Assembly: GCF_001189295.1 (NCBI RefSeq)
Contig: NZ_CP012159.1
Coordinates: forward strand, 9,284,501-9,348,500
Source of the DNA: Chondromyces crocatus
Lineage (GTDB): Bacteria; Myxococcota_A; Polyangia; Polyangiales; Polyangiaceae
DNA length: 64,000 nucleotides
Reading direction: 5' to 3'
Numbering within the stretch: the stretch's first letter is position 1; each line of letters opens with the position of its first letter. The notes under the pieces were generated by a model. It was given only the letters and a program-made list of their open reading frames with translations, had not been told where the DNA came from and made no database searches. Position numbers and translations under genes: made by a program. This document shows, one piece after another, positions 16,874-24,481 of this stretch.

Positions 16874-18061
16874 ATGATCCTCAACCACGCCCAGGTCGAA
16901 CAGGTCGTGGACCGCGATGAGCGGGGCAAGTTCGTCAAGGAGCTGGTGGTCACCCGGCTCCGGACGACGGCCCTGACCCACGACGCGAGGAGACCTTCGA
17001 CGATCCCGCCGCCAGCGATGATGGAGGACCTCCCCCCCCGCGCTCGCGGCCGGGTGCGTGACATCCCCCTCGCCATGGTCCGCAAGCGGAGCATGGCCCA
17101 CGGCGGCGGCAGCCTTGCGCCCGTGCTGCTGATCCACGGCTACGGACAGAACCGCTACACCTGGCACCTGCCCTCGCGCAGCTTCTCCAACTACCTCGCC
17201 CGCGCCGGTTTCGACGTCTACAACCTCGACCTGCGCGGCCATGGCCGCTCGAAGCACCTCGGCGCCCCGAGACCGAGCCACGTCACCGACTTCGTGCTCG
17301 AGGATGTCCCGGCCGCCCTCGAAGAGATCCGACGGTGTAGCGGCGACCGACCAGTGTACCTGGTCGGTCATTCCCTCGGTGGCCTCGTCGGCTACGCGGC
17401 GGCGACCGTGATGCGAGACGCGGTGGCGGGCGTCTGCACGCTCGGCAGCCCCTACCTCTTCGCCAAGGGCTCATGGACGCTCACCGCCCTCGGCGAGCTC
17501 ATGCTCAGCGTCGACCGGCGCGTCTCCTTCGGCGACGGCGCCCTGGGCCTCAAGCCGCTGGGCGAGGCGATGCGCTTCGCGCGTGCCTTCATCGAGAGTC
17601 CCCTGTTCCCCTTGCCCATCCGCGGCTTCGCGCCCGGCTCGATGGAGCCCAAGGTGCTCGCACAGCACATGTCGCTGTCGATGGACAACGGCAGCATCAC
17701 CGTCCTCCGGAACATGTTCCTCGACGCCGCCGCGGCCCGCCAGCACGGCCACCGCCTGGGCAGCCTGTATGGCTACGCCGAGCGCTTCGAGCGGCTCGAC
17801 ATCCCCTTGCTGATCATCGCGGGCACCAAGGACGACATCGCACCACCCGCCTCGGTCCGTCCGGCCTACGACTTCAGCCGCTCGTCCGATCGGACCTACC
17901 GAGCGTTCCCACGGGGCCACCTCGACATCGTGATGGGCAAGGACGCACCGCTCACCATCTGGCCGCTCGTCGAAGCCTGGCTCCGCGGCCGCGTGCGCCG
18001 GGCGGCCGTCCCGGATGACCGCTACCGCCCCGACATGGGGCGTGGTAGCTCGCAGGTATGA
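16874..18061 (+). CDS. alpha/beta hydrolase
   Basis: A 395-residue serine hydrolase from ATG 16874 (MILNHAQVEQVVD); the frame is open further upstream but that part has no protein-like character. The fold is clear: oxyanion region LLIHGYGQNRYTW, strand/loop LDLRGHGRS, nucleophile elbow GHSLGG, acid GTKDDIAPP and histidine RGHLDIVMG. A ~90-residue basic N-terminal extension precedes the hydrolase domain, and no signal peptide is seen. Family members act on ester or amide bonds of lipids or small molecules; substrate is unknown. The stop codon overlaps the start of the glutaredoxin-rhodanese gene (ATGA), so the two are translationally coupled. Confidence 0.85.
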   Translation: MILNHAQVEQVVDRDERGKFVKELVVTRLRTTALTHDARRPSTIPPPAMMEDLPPRARGRVRDIPLAMVRKRSMAHGGGSLAPVLLIHGYGQNRYTWHLPSRSFSNYLARAGFDVYNLDLRGHGRSKHLGAPRPSHVTDFVLEDVPAALEEIRRCSGDRPVYLVGHSLGGLVGYAAATVMRDAVAGVCTLGSPYLFAKGSWTLTALGELMLSVDRRVSFGDGALGLKPLGEAMRFARAFIESPLFPLPIRGFAPGSMEPKVLAQHMSLSMDNGSITVLRNMFLDAAAARQHGHRLGSLYGYAERFERLDIPLLIIAGTKDDIAPPASVRPAYDFSRSSDRTYRAFPRGHLDIVMGKDAPLTIWPLVEAWLRGRVRRAAVPDDRYRPDMGRGSSQV

Positions 18062-19011
18062 CCCTCAGCGAGTCTCTCCGCGCCAAACTCACGGAGATCA
18101 TCGGAAGCGACGACGTCGTCCTGTTCATGAAGGGCTCGAGGCGCATGCCCCAGTGCGGCTTCTCCTCGACCGTCGTGCAGATCCTCGACGGGCACCTTCC
18201 CAAGTACACCACCGTCAACGTGCTCTCCGACCCCGAGATCCGTGACGGCATCAAGCAGTTCTCGAACTGGCCGACCATCCCTCAGCTCTACGTGAAGGGT
18301 GAGTTCCTGGGCGGATGCGACATCGTGCGCGAGATGCAAGCCTCGGGTGAGCTGGCGCAAAAGCTCGCTGGCGTGAAGGGCACCGCCCCCGCCGCGACCG
18401 GGCCAGCCACGCCACCGAACGTGAAGGTGAGCGATTCGGCCGCGAAGGCCCTGAAGAGCGCCCTCGAAGCCGAAGGCGAGGGACAGGAAGTCCACATCGA
18501 GATCGGCACCGGCTACGAGTACGGGCTCTACGTCGGTCCCCGCGCTCCGGGCGACGTGGAAGCGAAGGCCAACGGCATCACCCTGCTGTTCGACGCCGGC
18601 AGCGCCCGCCGCGCCGAGGGCCTCTCCATCGACTTCATCGTGGGTGAAGGGGACGGCGGCGGCTTCCGCCTGGAGAGCCCCAGCGAGCCGCCGCGCGTCC
18701 GGCAGCTCTCCCCTGCCGATCTCAAGAAGATGCAGGAGCGCGGCGACAAGTTCGAGCTGTTCGACGTGCGCACCCCCCGGGAGCGCGCCACCGCCAGCAT
18801 CACCGGCGCGCGCCTCCTCGACGAGGAAACGCTCCGCCACATCGAAGGCCTCCCGAAGGACACGCTCCTCGTCTTCCACTGCCACCACGGTGGCCGCAGC
18901 CAGGCCGCCGCCGAGCGGTTCCTGGCGCAGGGCTACCACCAGGTCTTCAACCTGAAGGGCGGCATCGACGCCTGGTCCCTCACGGTCGACCCCTCCGTCC
19001 CCCGTTACTGA
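18058..19011 (+). CDS. monothiol glutaredoxin - A-type-like - rhodanese fusion
   Basis: A 317-residue three-domain protein. Residues 1-108 are a monothiol glutaredoxin with active site MPQCGFS (Cys33) and the glutathione/cluster-binding WPTIPQLYVKGEFLGG, a type that carries Fe-S clusters with glutathione. Residues ~120-205 resemble an A-type Fe-S scaffold (IscA/HesB fold; VKVSDSAAKALKSALEAEG, IEIGTGYEYGLYVG) but contain no cysteine, so the three cluster ligands are absent. Residues ~215-317 form a rhodanese with active-site loop HCHHGGRS (Cys275). The combination suggests a role in sulphur delivery or Fe-S maintenance. It is coupled to the hydrolase gene by an ATGA overlap. Confidence 0.9.
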   Translation: MTLSESLRAKLTEIIGSDDVVLFMKGSRRMPQCGFSSTVVQILDGHLPKYTTVNVLSDPEIRDGIKQFSNWPTIPQLYVKGEFLGGCDIVREMQASGELAQKLAGVKGTAPAATGPATPPNVKVSDSAAKALKSALEAEGEGQEVHIEIGTGYEYGLYVGPRAPGDVEAKANGITLLFDAGSARRAEGLSIDFIVGEGDGGGFRLESPSEPPRVRQLSPADLKKMQERGDKFELFDVRTPRERATASITGARLLDEETLRHIEGLPKDTLLVFHCHHGGRSQAAAERFLAQGYHQVFNLKGGIDAWSLTVDPSVPRY

Positions 19012-19074
19012 CCCTTCCCCCGCTGACCCGCGCCACGCACGAGTGGCCCTCGTGCCGCTCGGCCCTCGTGCAGC

Positions 19075-19671
19075 TCAGCCCTTGCGACCTGCTGCCGCCG
19101 TGCGCTTCCAGAGGATGGAGAGCGGCAGCTCGATCGCATCGAACGGAGCAGCACGCACGACCGCGTCCCCTCGAAGCATCGACGCCGTCTCCCAGCGGTT
19201 CCTCGCATCGAGGCGATGAATCTCCATCGCACGCTTGATCGGATCGACGAACCACACCCACTTCACGCCCTCGCGTGCGTAGATGGGCAGCTTGTCGAGA
19301 CGATCATCCATCGCCGTCGTCGGCGAGAGGACCTCGCAGACCCAGTCCGGTGCGACCGGAAAGTACGCCGTCTCCGGCAGGTCCGGCATCCGCTCCACGC
19401 ACCACCCGGCGAGATCGGGGACGAGCGCGTCCTGCCCGAGGTGAAGCTCCGGCTCGTCCAGAATCCACCACCCCCCGGGGCCATCCAGACCGAACTGGAA
19501 AGGGCGCACCAGCCATGCCCCCAGGTTCGAGGACGCGAGCGCATGCTTCGGAGCAGGTCGCGGTGACATGTAGAGCGTTCCGCTGATGATCTCCCCGACC
19601 ATGTGGGGAGGTACCGCGTCGAGGTCGTCGAAGGTGACGGGTCCAGGTCGTTTTATTGCGGGCTCACCCAT
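19075..19671 (-). CDS. Uma2-family (DUF820) nuclease-like protein
   Basis: A 198-residue protein of the Uma2 family, which has the PD-(D/E)XK restriction-nuclease fold. The expected catalytic pieces are present: Asp in LVPDLAGW, Glu in PDWVCEVLSP, Lys in EGVKWVWFVDP. N-terminal TFDDLDAVPPHMVGEII is also typical. ATG 19671 has GAGGAG 7 bases upstream. The family is widespread in cyanobacteria and myxobacteria, often in many copies. Its biological role is unsettled. No partner gene is adjacent. Confidence 0.88.
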   Translation of the reverse strand: MGEPAIKRPGPVTFDDLDAVPPHMVGEIISGTLYMSPRPAPKHALASSNLGAWLVRPFQFGLDGPGGWWILDEPELHLGQDALVPDLAGWCVERMPDLPETAYFPVAPDWVCEVLSPTTAMDDRLDKLPIYAREGVKWVWFVDPIKRAMEIHRLDARNRWETASMLRGDAVVRAAPFDAIELPLSILWKRTAAAGRKG

Positions 19672-20083
19672 CGCGAGGCTCCTCGACGCGAGGCGGTGGG
19701 GAGAGGCAGCTTCATCCCCTCACAGCGCTCTCTCCACGGATACCTCATGCGCCCCTCGTCGACTACTGGCTCCCTGCCAGTTATCGGACCGTCGTCGCTG
19801 CCAGTTGCCAGACAATCATCATTCCTCTGGTCCTGATCGTTTTCTCCAGTCGGTGATCGCTTTCATCTCTCCCACACGCCCTTCGAGAGCACTGTCCACC
19901 CCGACGCACTGCCCGTCCCTTTCCCTCGCCCCGCGTCCACGACGCTGTGCCTCCGTCTGAGCAAGAAGCGCACACTCTCGCCGAGCGAGCGTCACGAACA
20001 GCCGCGTTCGCTATGGCGCAGTGCATGCAAAGGGCAGGGGCAGACCTGTCGGGCCGCAGTGGCCCCTTTCGGAGAACACAGAC
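19672..20083. other. intergenic region, no gene recognised
   Basis: About 410 bases separate the divergent Uma2 and small helical protein genes. The stretch near 19740-19990 is visibly less GC-rich than its surroundings and codon bias disappears in every frame. It should hold promoters for both genes, but I cannot point to a convincing box. Confidence 0.5.
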
Positions 20084-20359
20084 ATGAGCCAAGCGACGGA
20101 AGAGACGAAGAGCGAGATTCAGAAGGGCCTGGCGTCGCTGTACACGCTGCGGGACGAGATCCGCGTCCGCCTCCACCTGGCTGGCATGGAGGTGAAGGAT
20201 GTCTGGAACAAGACCCTGGAGCCGCAGCTCCTGGACGCCGAGAAGTTCGCCGAGGAAGTGACGGAGACCTCCAAGGAGAAGCTCGACGCGCTCGTCACCC
20301 GGATGAAGGAGTTCCAGGCCTCGCTCGGCGAGTCGAAGGACGACACGCAGAAGCACTGA
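20084..20359 (+). CDS. small helical protein of unknown function
   Basis: A 91-residue, strongly charged, probably all-helical cytoplasmic protein (LYTLRDEIRVRLHLAGMEVK, then KFAEEVTETSKEKLDAL). ATG 20084 has GGAGA 8 bases upstream. Heptad-like spacing of Leu/Val suggests a helical hairpin or coiled coil. It stands alone and is followed by a long inverted repeat that may terminate it. I do not recognise the family. Confidence 0.7.
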   Translation: MSQATEETKSEIQKGLASLYTLRDEIRVRLHLAGMEVKDVWNKTLEPQLLDAEKFAEEVTETSKEKLDALVTRMKEFQASLGESKDDTQKH

Positions 20360-20386
20360 GGCACCGTAGACCGTTGCCCAGATGGC

Positions 20387-20431
20387 GACGTCCGGCCCCC
20401 CGAGGCATCGCCACGGGAGACGCCGGACGTC
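20387..20431 (+). terminator. inverted repeat after the small helical protein gene
   Basis: GACGTCCGGC at 20387-20396 is perfectly complementary to GCCGGACGTC at 20422-20431, with 25 bases between. It lies 28 bases after the stop at 20359. There is no T-run; it could be a terminator or a protein-binding site. Confidence 0.4.
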
Positions 20432-20511
20432 ACGGGCCGCGATACATCCGCGAGGTGCGTGGGTATCGCTGAGACGCGGCACCTCCGTGGAGGTCGCTGA
20501 AGCGCCGCCCG

Positions 20512-22470
20512 TCAGCCCTTGAACGCTGCCGCGGCCACGGACCACGCCCGGCCCCAGCCAGGAGTGGCCGACCAGGTGGCGAGGCGCGCGCCCACGAGGT
20601 GAGCGCGGCGATGGTCGTAGAAGTAAGGCGGCCGCGGGAACCCGCGCAGTGGGGCGCGGAGGATGACCTTCTCCACGCCAGCCACCATCTGCGTGTTGTG
20701 TACGAACCCGAGGCCGCTCTGCACGTCGGCGAGCGTCGCGCTCGGGTGACCTCCCCAGGGCGGCGTCACCGCGCCGTACACCATCGCCGGCCACTGGTTC
20801 ACCGCGATGGCGCCGTAGCGCAGGGCGAGCAGCGCTCGGTCCACGGCGTCGGCCACCGCGGGATCTTCCTCGGAGAGCGGGTGGACCACGAGCGACGCGC
20901 TCAGGGTCCCCCACAGCCGCTCGTTGCAGAAGCGGGTCGCCTCCGCGAGGAACTGCACTGGATCGCTGGAGCCGAGTTCGACCACCGAGAGGATGCTGCA
21001 GAACGGCTCTTGCTGGAACAGCGGCTCGGCGGGGTCCGCAGCGTCGAGACCGATCACCAGCGTCCACGGCAGCGCGTCCGCGCCGGGCTCACCGAAGCGC
21101 ACCACGCCCGAGGGGAGCGGGATCTCCGGCGGCGCGCTCAGGACCTCGGGCCCCAGCGTGGCGCGTCCCGCCGTGAGCCGCGCGTGGCGGTCGTGGGCGC
21201 CGGGGTAGTACGCCCGCCGCGGGGCCACGGCAGCGAACGCGCGCGCCAGCATCGAGAGCAGGAGCGGGCGCTGCGCGAACCCGCGGGGCAGGACCAGCAT
21301 CTTCGCCGCGTTGCAGTTGAACGAGGCGTTGTTGATCACCTGGGTGGCGATGCTGCGCGCCTGGAACCACAGCTCGTCCTCGTCGTAGAGGTGCGGCAGC
21401 ACGATCACCGGGCTCACGTTGCCCAGCTCGGAGCTGACCGGCTTCGTGAACACCGGCTCGCCCGCCGCGCGCCGGCGTGCTTGCTCCGGCCCCGGTGGCC
21501 CCCACACGATCCTGTCGTGCGTCTCGGCGGAGCCGGTGATGTGCATGTGGGTGATCGCCGGGTGCGCTGCGAGGTGCGCGCCGACCTCCGCGCCACCGTA
21601 CACGACGCGCAGGAAACCGCGCTCCACGAGCGGCGCGAACGCCTTCTCCAGGAACGGCCCGAGGTAGGCGTTGACGGGGCTCATCTTGAGCAGGACCACC
21701 CGCCCCTCCACGAAGAGCGCGTGCAGCGCGTCCATCGGCGGGATGCTCGCGACGTTGCCCGCGCCGAGCAGCAGCGTGACGCCGCCCTCGGGATCGCGCT
21801 GCTGGTAGAACGCGGCCTGCTCCGCGCGCACCGACGCCGCGGTGGCCCCGGGCTTCAGGAGCGCGTGGACGCGCACGCCCTTGTAGAGCAGCGCATCCTG
21901 CGCTCCGACCGGGAACAGGTTCACCTCCACGCGCCCGTCCTTCCGCGTCCGCACGCCACCGCGTCCGAGGCGTGGCCGGCCGCGCCGCTGGATGTCCTCC
22001 AGGGACTCGGCGAGCCTGCGAAGGTTGCTCAGCGTGAGCGAAGGCCCCGCGAGCCACTCCTCACCTGCCTGAGGCCCGGCCGGATCGAGTCCCTTCGCGC
22101 GGCATGCCATCGCGACCTGCGCCTCTGCGACGGCGAGCGTCCCGGGGATCAAGGAGCGCAGGAGGGTCGCCTTCTCCCCTGGAGACATGCGCGCGAAGGC
22201 CGTCGCAGCGCCCGCCAGCGTCTCCGCGGCACGGTCGAGATCGGCGATCGACGTTTCCGGAGGCGACACGACGTCAGCAGCGCCCTCGCTCACGCTCGAC
22301 GCAGGTGGCGCGCCCTCGCTCACGCTCGACACGGGTGGTGCGCCCTCGCCAGGAAAAGCCGGCGCCTCCGAGGCCACGGGTGCCGAGGACGAAGGATGTG
22401 CTGCCGCAGGGGTGGCCGGAACGGGAGCGACACCGGCGAGCGAGGAAGCCGGATCGAGGGGGGAGGACAT
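20512..22470 (-). CDS. aldehyde dehydrogenase superfamily protein
   Basis: A 652-residue protein. The first ~75 residues are low complexity with a repeated EGAPP(V/A)SSVS unit and no signal peptide; the conserved domain then fills the rest. ALDH landmarks: LLLGAGNVASIPPMDALHAL, ITGSAETHDRIVWG (coenzyme site region), general-base Glu in SSELGNVSPVIVLP, nucleophile Cys in NNASFNCNAAKML, and QEPFCSILSVVELG. The nucleophile context differs from the usual GQxC, so it belongs to a divergent branch. ALDHs oxidise aldehydes, or reduce acyl groups, with NAD(P). Substrate is unknown and no pathway genes are adjacent. The start is the first in-frame ATG. Confidence 0.85.
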   Translation of the reverse strand: MSSPLDPASSLAGVAPVPATPAAAHPSSSAPVASEAPAFPGEGAPPVSSVSEGAPPASSVSEGAADVVSPPETSIADLDRAAETLAGAATAFARMSPGEKATLLRSLIPGTLAVAEAQVAMACRAKGLDPAGPQAGEEWLAGPSLTLSNLRRLAESLEDIQRRGRPRLGRGGVRTRKDGRVEVNLFPVGAQDALLYKGVRVHALLKPGATAASVRAEQAAFYQQRDPEGGVTLLLGAGNVASIPPMDALHALFVEGRVVLLKMSPVNAYLGPFLEKAFAPLVERGFLRVVYGGAEVGAHLAAHPAITHMHITGSAETHDRIVWGPPGPEQARRRAAGEPVFTKPVSSELGNVSPVIVLPHLYDEDELWFQARSIATQVINNASFNCNAAKMLVLPRGFAQRPLLLSMLARAFAAVAPRRAYYPGAHDRHARLTAGRATLGPEVLSAPPEIPLPSGVVRFGEPGADALPWTLVIGLDAADPAEPLFQQEPFCSILSVVELGSSDPVQFLAEATRFCNERLWGTLSASLVVHPLSEEDPAVADAVDRALLALRYGAIAVNQWPAMVYGAVTPPWGGHPSATLADVQSGLGFVHNTQMVAGVEKVILRAPLRGFPRPPYFYDHRRAHLVGARLATWSATPGWGRAWSVAAAAFKG

Positions 22471-22611
22471 CGGCGGCGAAGACTACAGGCGGGACACCCG
22501 CCGGCGCGAGGGTCGACGTCGCGGGGGTCGGCATCGCGAGGGAAGAGCGAAGCACGACCCGGTCAAAAGCGCCGCGTGGCGCCACGGGACCTGATTCGGT
22601 AAGGTTCGCAG

Positions 22612-23535
22612 ATGCCTTGCAGGTGGTTCTTCGCGGCAGGCGTGCTCGCCTCGGTTGCGGTCTCGAGCTCGGTCGCGCTGGCCCAGGACGGAGAAGACCT
22701 CCCTCCGGGCTACCAGCAGTCCCAGGGTTACGGTCAGCGCCCCCAGGGGTACGGCCAGCAGCCACCGCCGGGCTACGGCCAGCAGCCGCATGGCTACGGC
22801 CAGCAGCCGCATGGCTACGGCCAGCAGCCTCACGGGTACGGCCAGCAGCCACCACCGGGCTACGGACCTCCGCCCCCAGGGTACGGGCAACCACCTCCTG
22901 GTTACGGCTACGGCCAGCCCGGATACGGACCTCCGCCCCCAGGGTACGGACACCACCCGGGATACGGCCAGCCCGTGGCGGGCCCCCCACCGCCTCCCCC
23001 GCCCCCGAAGCGCACCTGCTGTAACTGGTCGATCCGGTACAACCCCTTCGATCTGCTCCTGGGAAAGATGACCTTCGAGGGCGAGCTGGCCGTCATCGGG
23101 CCGATCACCCTGGGCATCGAGCCTGCCTGGATCTGGGGCGCTCCGTTCTCCGAGATCGTGGATCGCTCGGGCTTCTCCATCGCCGGCACCGTCGGCGTCT
23201 ACGTGAGCGGGACCCCGCTGCGCGGCTTCTGGCTGAAAGGCTACCTGGGCTACGAGCGCTTCGAGGCCACCGCGACCCACGAGCGCGACTCCAGCGCCAC
23301 CGCGAGCCGGAGCATCGGCAGCGGCATCGCCGGCGGCATGCTCGGCAGCACCAGCGTCTTCGGCCGCAACGGCGGATTCGCCATCTCCGGCGGCATCGGC
23401 ATCGGCGTCGCCCTCGCCGACTCGCAGCGGCTCACGGTGAACTCCGACTTCTACGGTCCCCAGTCGGTGATGTTCTACGACAAGACCTCGAAGCTCCAGC
23501 TCCTCGGCTCCCTCGGCATCGGCGTCGCGTTCTGA
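22612..23535 (+). CDS. exported protein with GYGQQP repeats and beta-barrel-like domain
   Basis: A 307-residue product. Signal peptide [20 protein letters not shown] ends at ALAQ. Residues ~30-130 are low complexity, built of [13 protein letters not shown]-type and PPPPGYG units. They are encoded by tandem DNA repeats at about 22740-22980. The remaining ~175 residues (from [18 protein letters not shown]) form glycine-rich amphipathic strands ([24 protein letters not shown]) ending LGIGVAF with a terminal Phe, typical of outer-membrane barrels. AAGG lies about 10 bases before the ATG. Probably an outer-membrane protein with an exposed or periplasmic Tyr/Gln-rich tail; function is unknown. Confidence 0.8.
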   Translation: MPCRWFFAAGVLASVAVSSSVALAQDGEDLPPGYQQSQGYGQRPQGYGQQPPPGYGQQPHGYGQQPHGYGQQPHGYGQQPPPGYGPPPPGYGQPPPGYGYGQPGYGPPPPGYGHHPGYGQPVAGPPPPPPPPKRTCCNWSIRYNPFDLLLGKMTFEGELAVIGPITLGIEPAWIWGAPFSEIVDRSGFSIAGTVGVYVSGTPLRGFWLKGYLGYERFEATATHERDSSATASRSIGSGIAGGMLGSTSVFGRNGGFAISGGIGIGVALADSQRLTVNSDFYGPQSVMFYDKTSKLQLLGSLGIGVAF

Positions 23536-23648
23536 CGCCTCGACGCCTCGCTCGCCTCCATCACTTCCTCCACGTCTCTCGCATCCTCCACATCCCTCGC
23601 GCACCACCGTTGCGGTCCCGGTCGGCGTGCTAGGGTCTTCCGACCACC

Positions 23649-23819
23649 ATGGATCTCAAGCTCGGTATCCCGGTCTGGTTGCTCTGCGGCATCCTGGGCG
23701 CCTGGATCGCGACCACGAAAGGCCGCGGCGGGTGCTTCTGGTTCTTGCTCTGCGCCGTGCTCGGCCCCATCGGGGTGATCGTCGCGGCCGTGATCTCCCG
23801 GAACGAGCCCCGGAGCTGA
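23649..23819 (+). CDS. 56-residue membrane protein
   Basis: ATG 23649 opens a 56-codon frame encoding two membrane helices: GIPVWLLCGILGAWIA, then, after a basic KGRGG turn, FWFLLCAVLGPIGVIVAAV. The KGRxxxxWF...LGPIG pattern is a common small bacterial membrane motif, seen alone or appended to other domains. A hydrophobic hairpin in one frame with the usual codon bias supports translation. A long minus-strand frame over the same bases is rejected. Function is unknown. Confidence 0.7.
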   Translation: MDLKLGIPVWLLCGILGAWIATTKGRGGCFWFLLCAVLGPIGVIVAAVISRNEPRS

Positions 23820-24481
23820 TCTGAAGCCGAGCCGAGGCCCACCTCCGGCGGAGGCCGAGCCGAGGCCACCTCCGGAAAGTGTGGCCCTCGGCCGCCGACG
23901 TACCCAGTTTCGCTCCTGAACTGCGACCGTCGGGGCGCCAACGTACCCGGTTTCGGCGTCACGTCCGTGGGCAGGCCGCCGACGTACCCAGTTTCGCTCG
24001 GAGAGCAGGTCTGGCCACGCCGACGTACCCAGTTTCGCTCGGAGAGTGGGTGTGTCGGGCGCCAACGACCCCAGTTTCGCTCGCAAGCGGGCGTGTCGGG
24101 CACTGACGGACCCAGTTTCGCCACGAAACTGCCCCCGTCGCCGGTCGCCGACGCACACGATGTCGCGCGAACACCGGGGCCGTCGGTCGCCGACGCACAC
24201 GGTTTCACGCGCGCTCCCCCCGCGTCGCGTTCACGCTGCCAGTTCCGCGGCGAAACTCCGCCCATCCACGCAGCTCCCCCCCGGTCGCCGCGCTCACACT
24301 CCCCCCGTCGCCACCCGACGCCCCCGCTACCTCCCCGGATTCCCATGAGAACTTGGCCCGGCGGCGAAGGCCATGGGACGCCTGCGCCATGCTCCCAGGG
24401 CTCCCGCCTCGGCATGACCGCCAGATCCAGCGTCGTTTTGCGGACCTGCCGGGCCATCCGGACCTGCCGGGCCTGGCTGGC
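23820..24481. other. non-coding interval containing a repeat array
   Basis: About 660 bases without a convincing gene. The first 60 bases carry a small imperfect duplication (GCCGAGCCGAGGCC-like units at 23826-23871), followed by the 42-bp-period array. Frames on both strands are open only because the repeat period is a multiple of three. Confidence 0.6.
23894..24250. repeat. degenerate tandem repeat, period about 42 bp
   Basis: The core GCCGACGTACCCAGTTTCGC recurs at 23894, 23937, 23978, 24019, 24061, 24103, 24147, 24189 and, decayed, 24237. Start-to-start distances are 41-44 bases. The first half of each unit is conserved and the second half variable. Copies 1-5 are nearly identical in the core; copies 6-9 diverge progressively (ACGCACACGATG, ACGCACACGGTT). 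All copies are in the same orientation. It is too short, degenerate and irregular for a CRISPR array, and no cas gene is present. Confidence 0.85.

Noticed and set aside
23894-24250. CRISPR array
   Set aside because: Repeats are degenerate, about 20 bp with 20-bp gaps of partly related sequence, and no cas gene is present.
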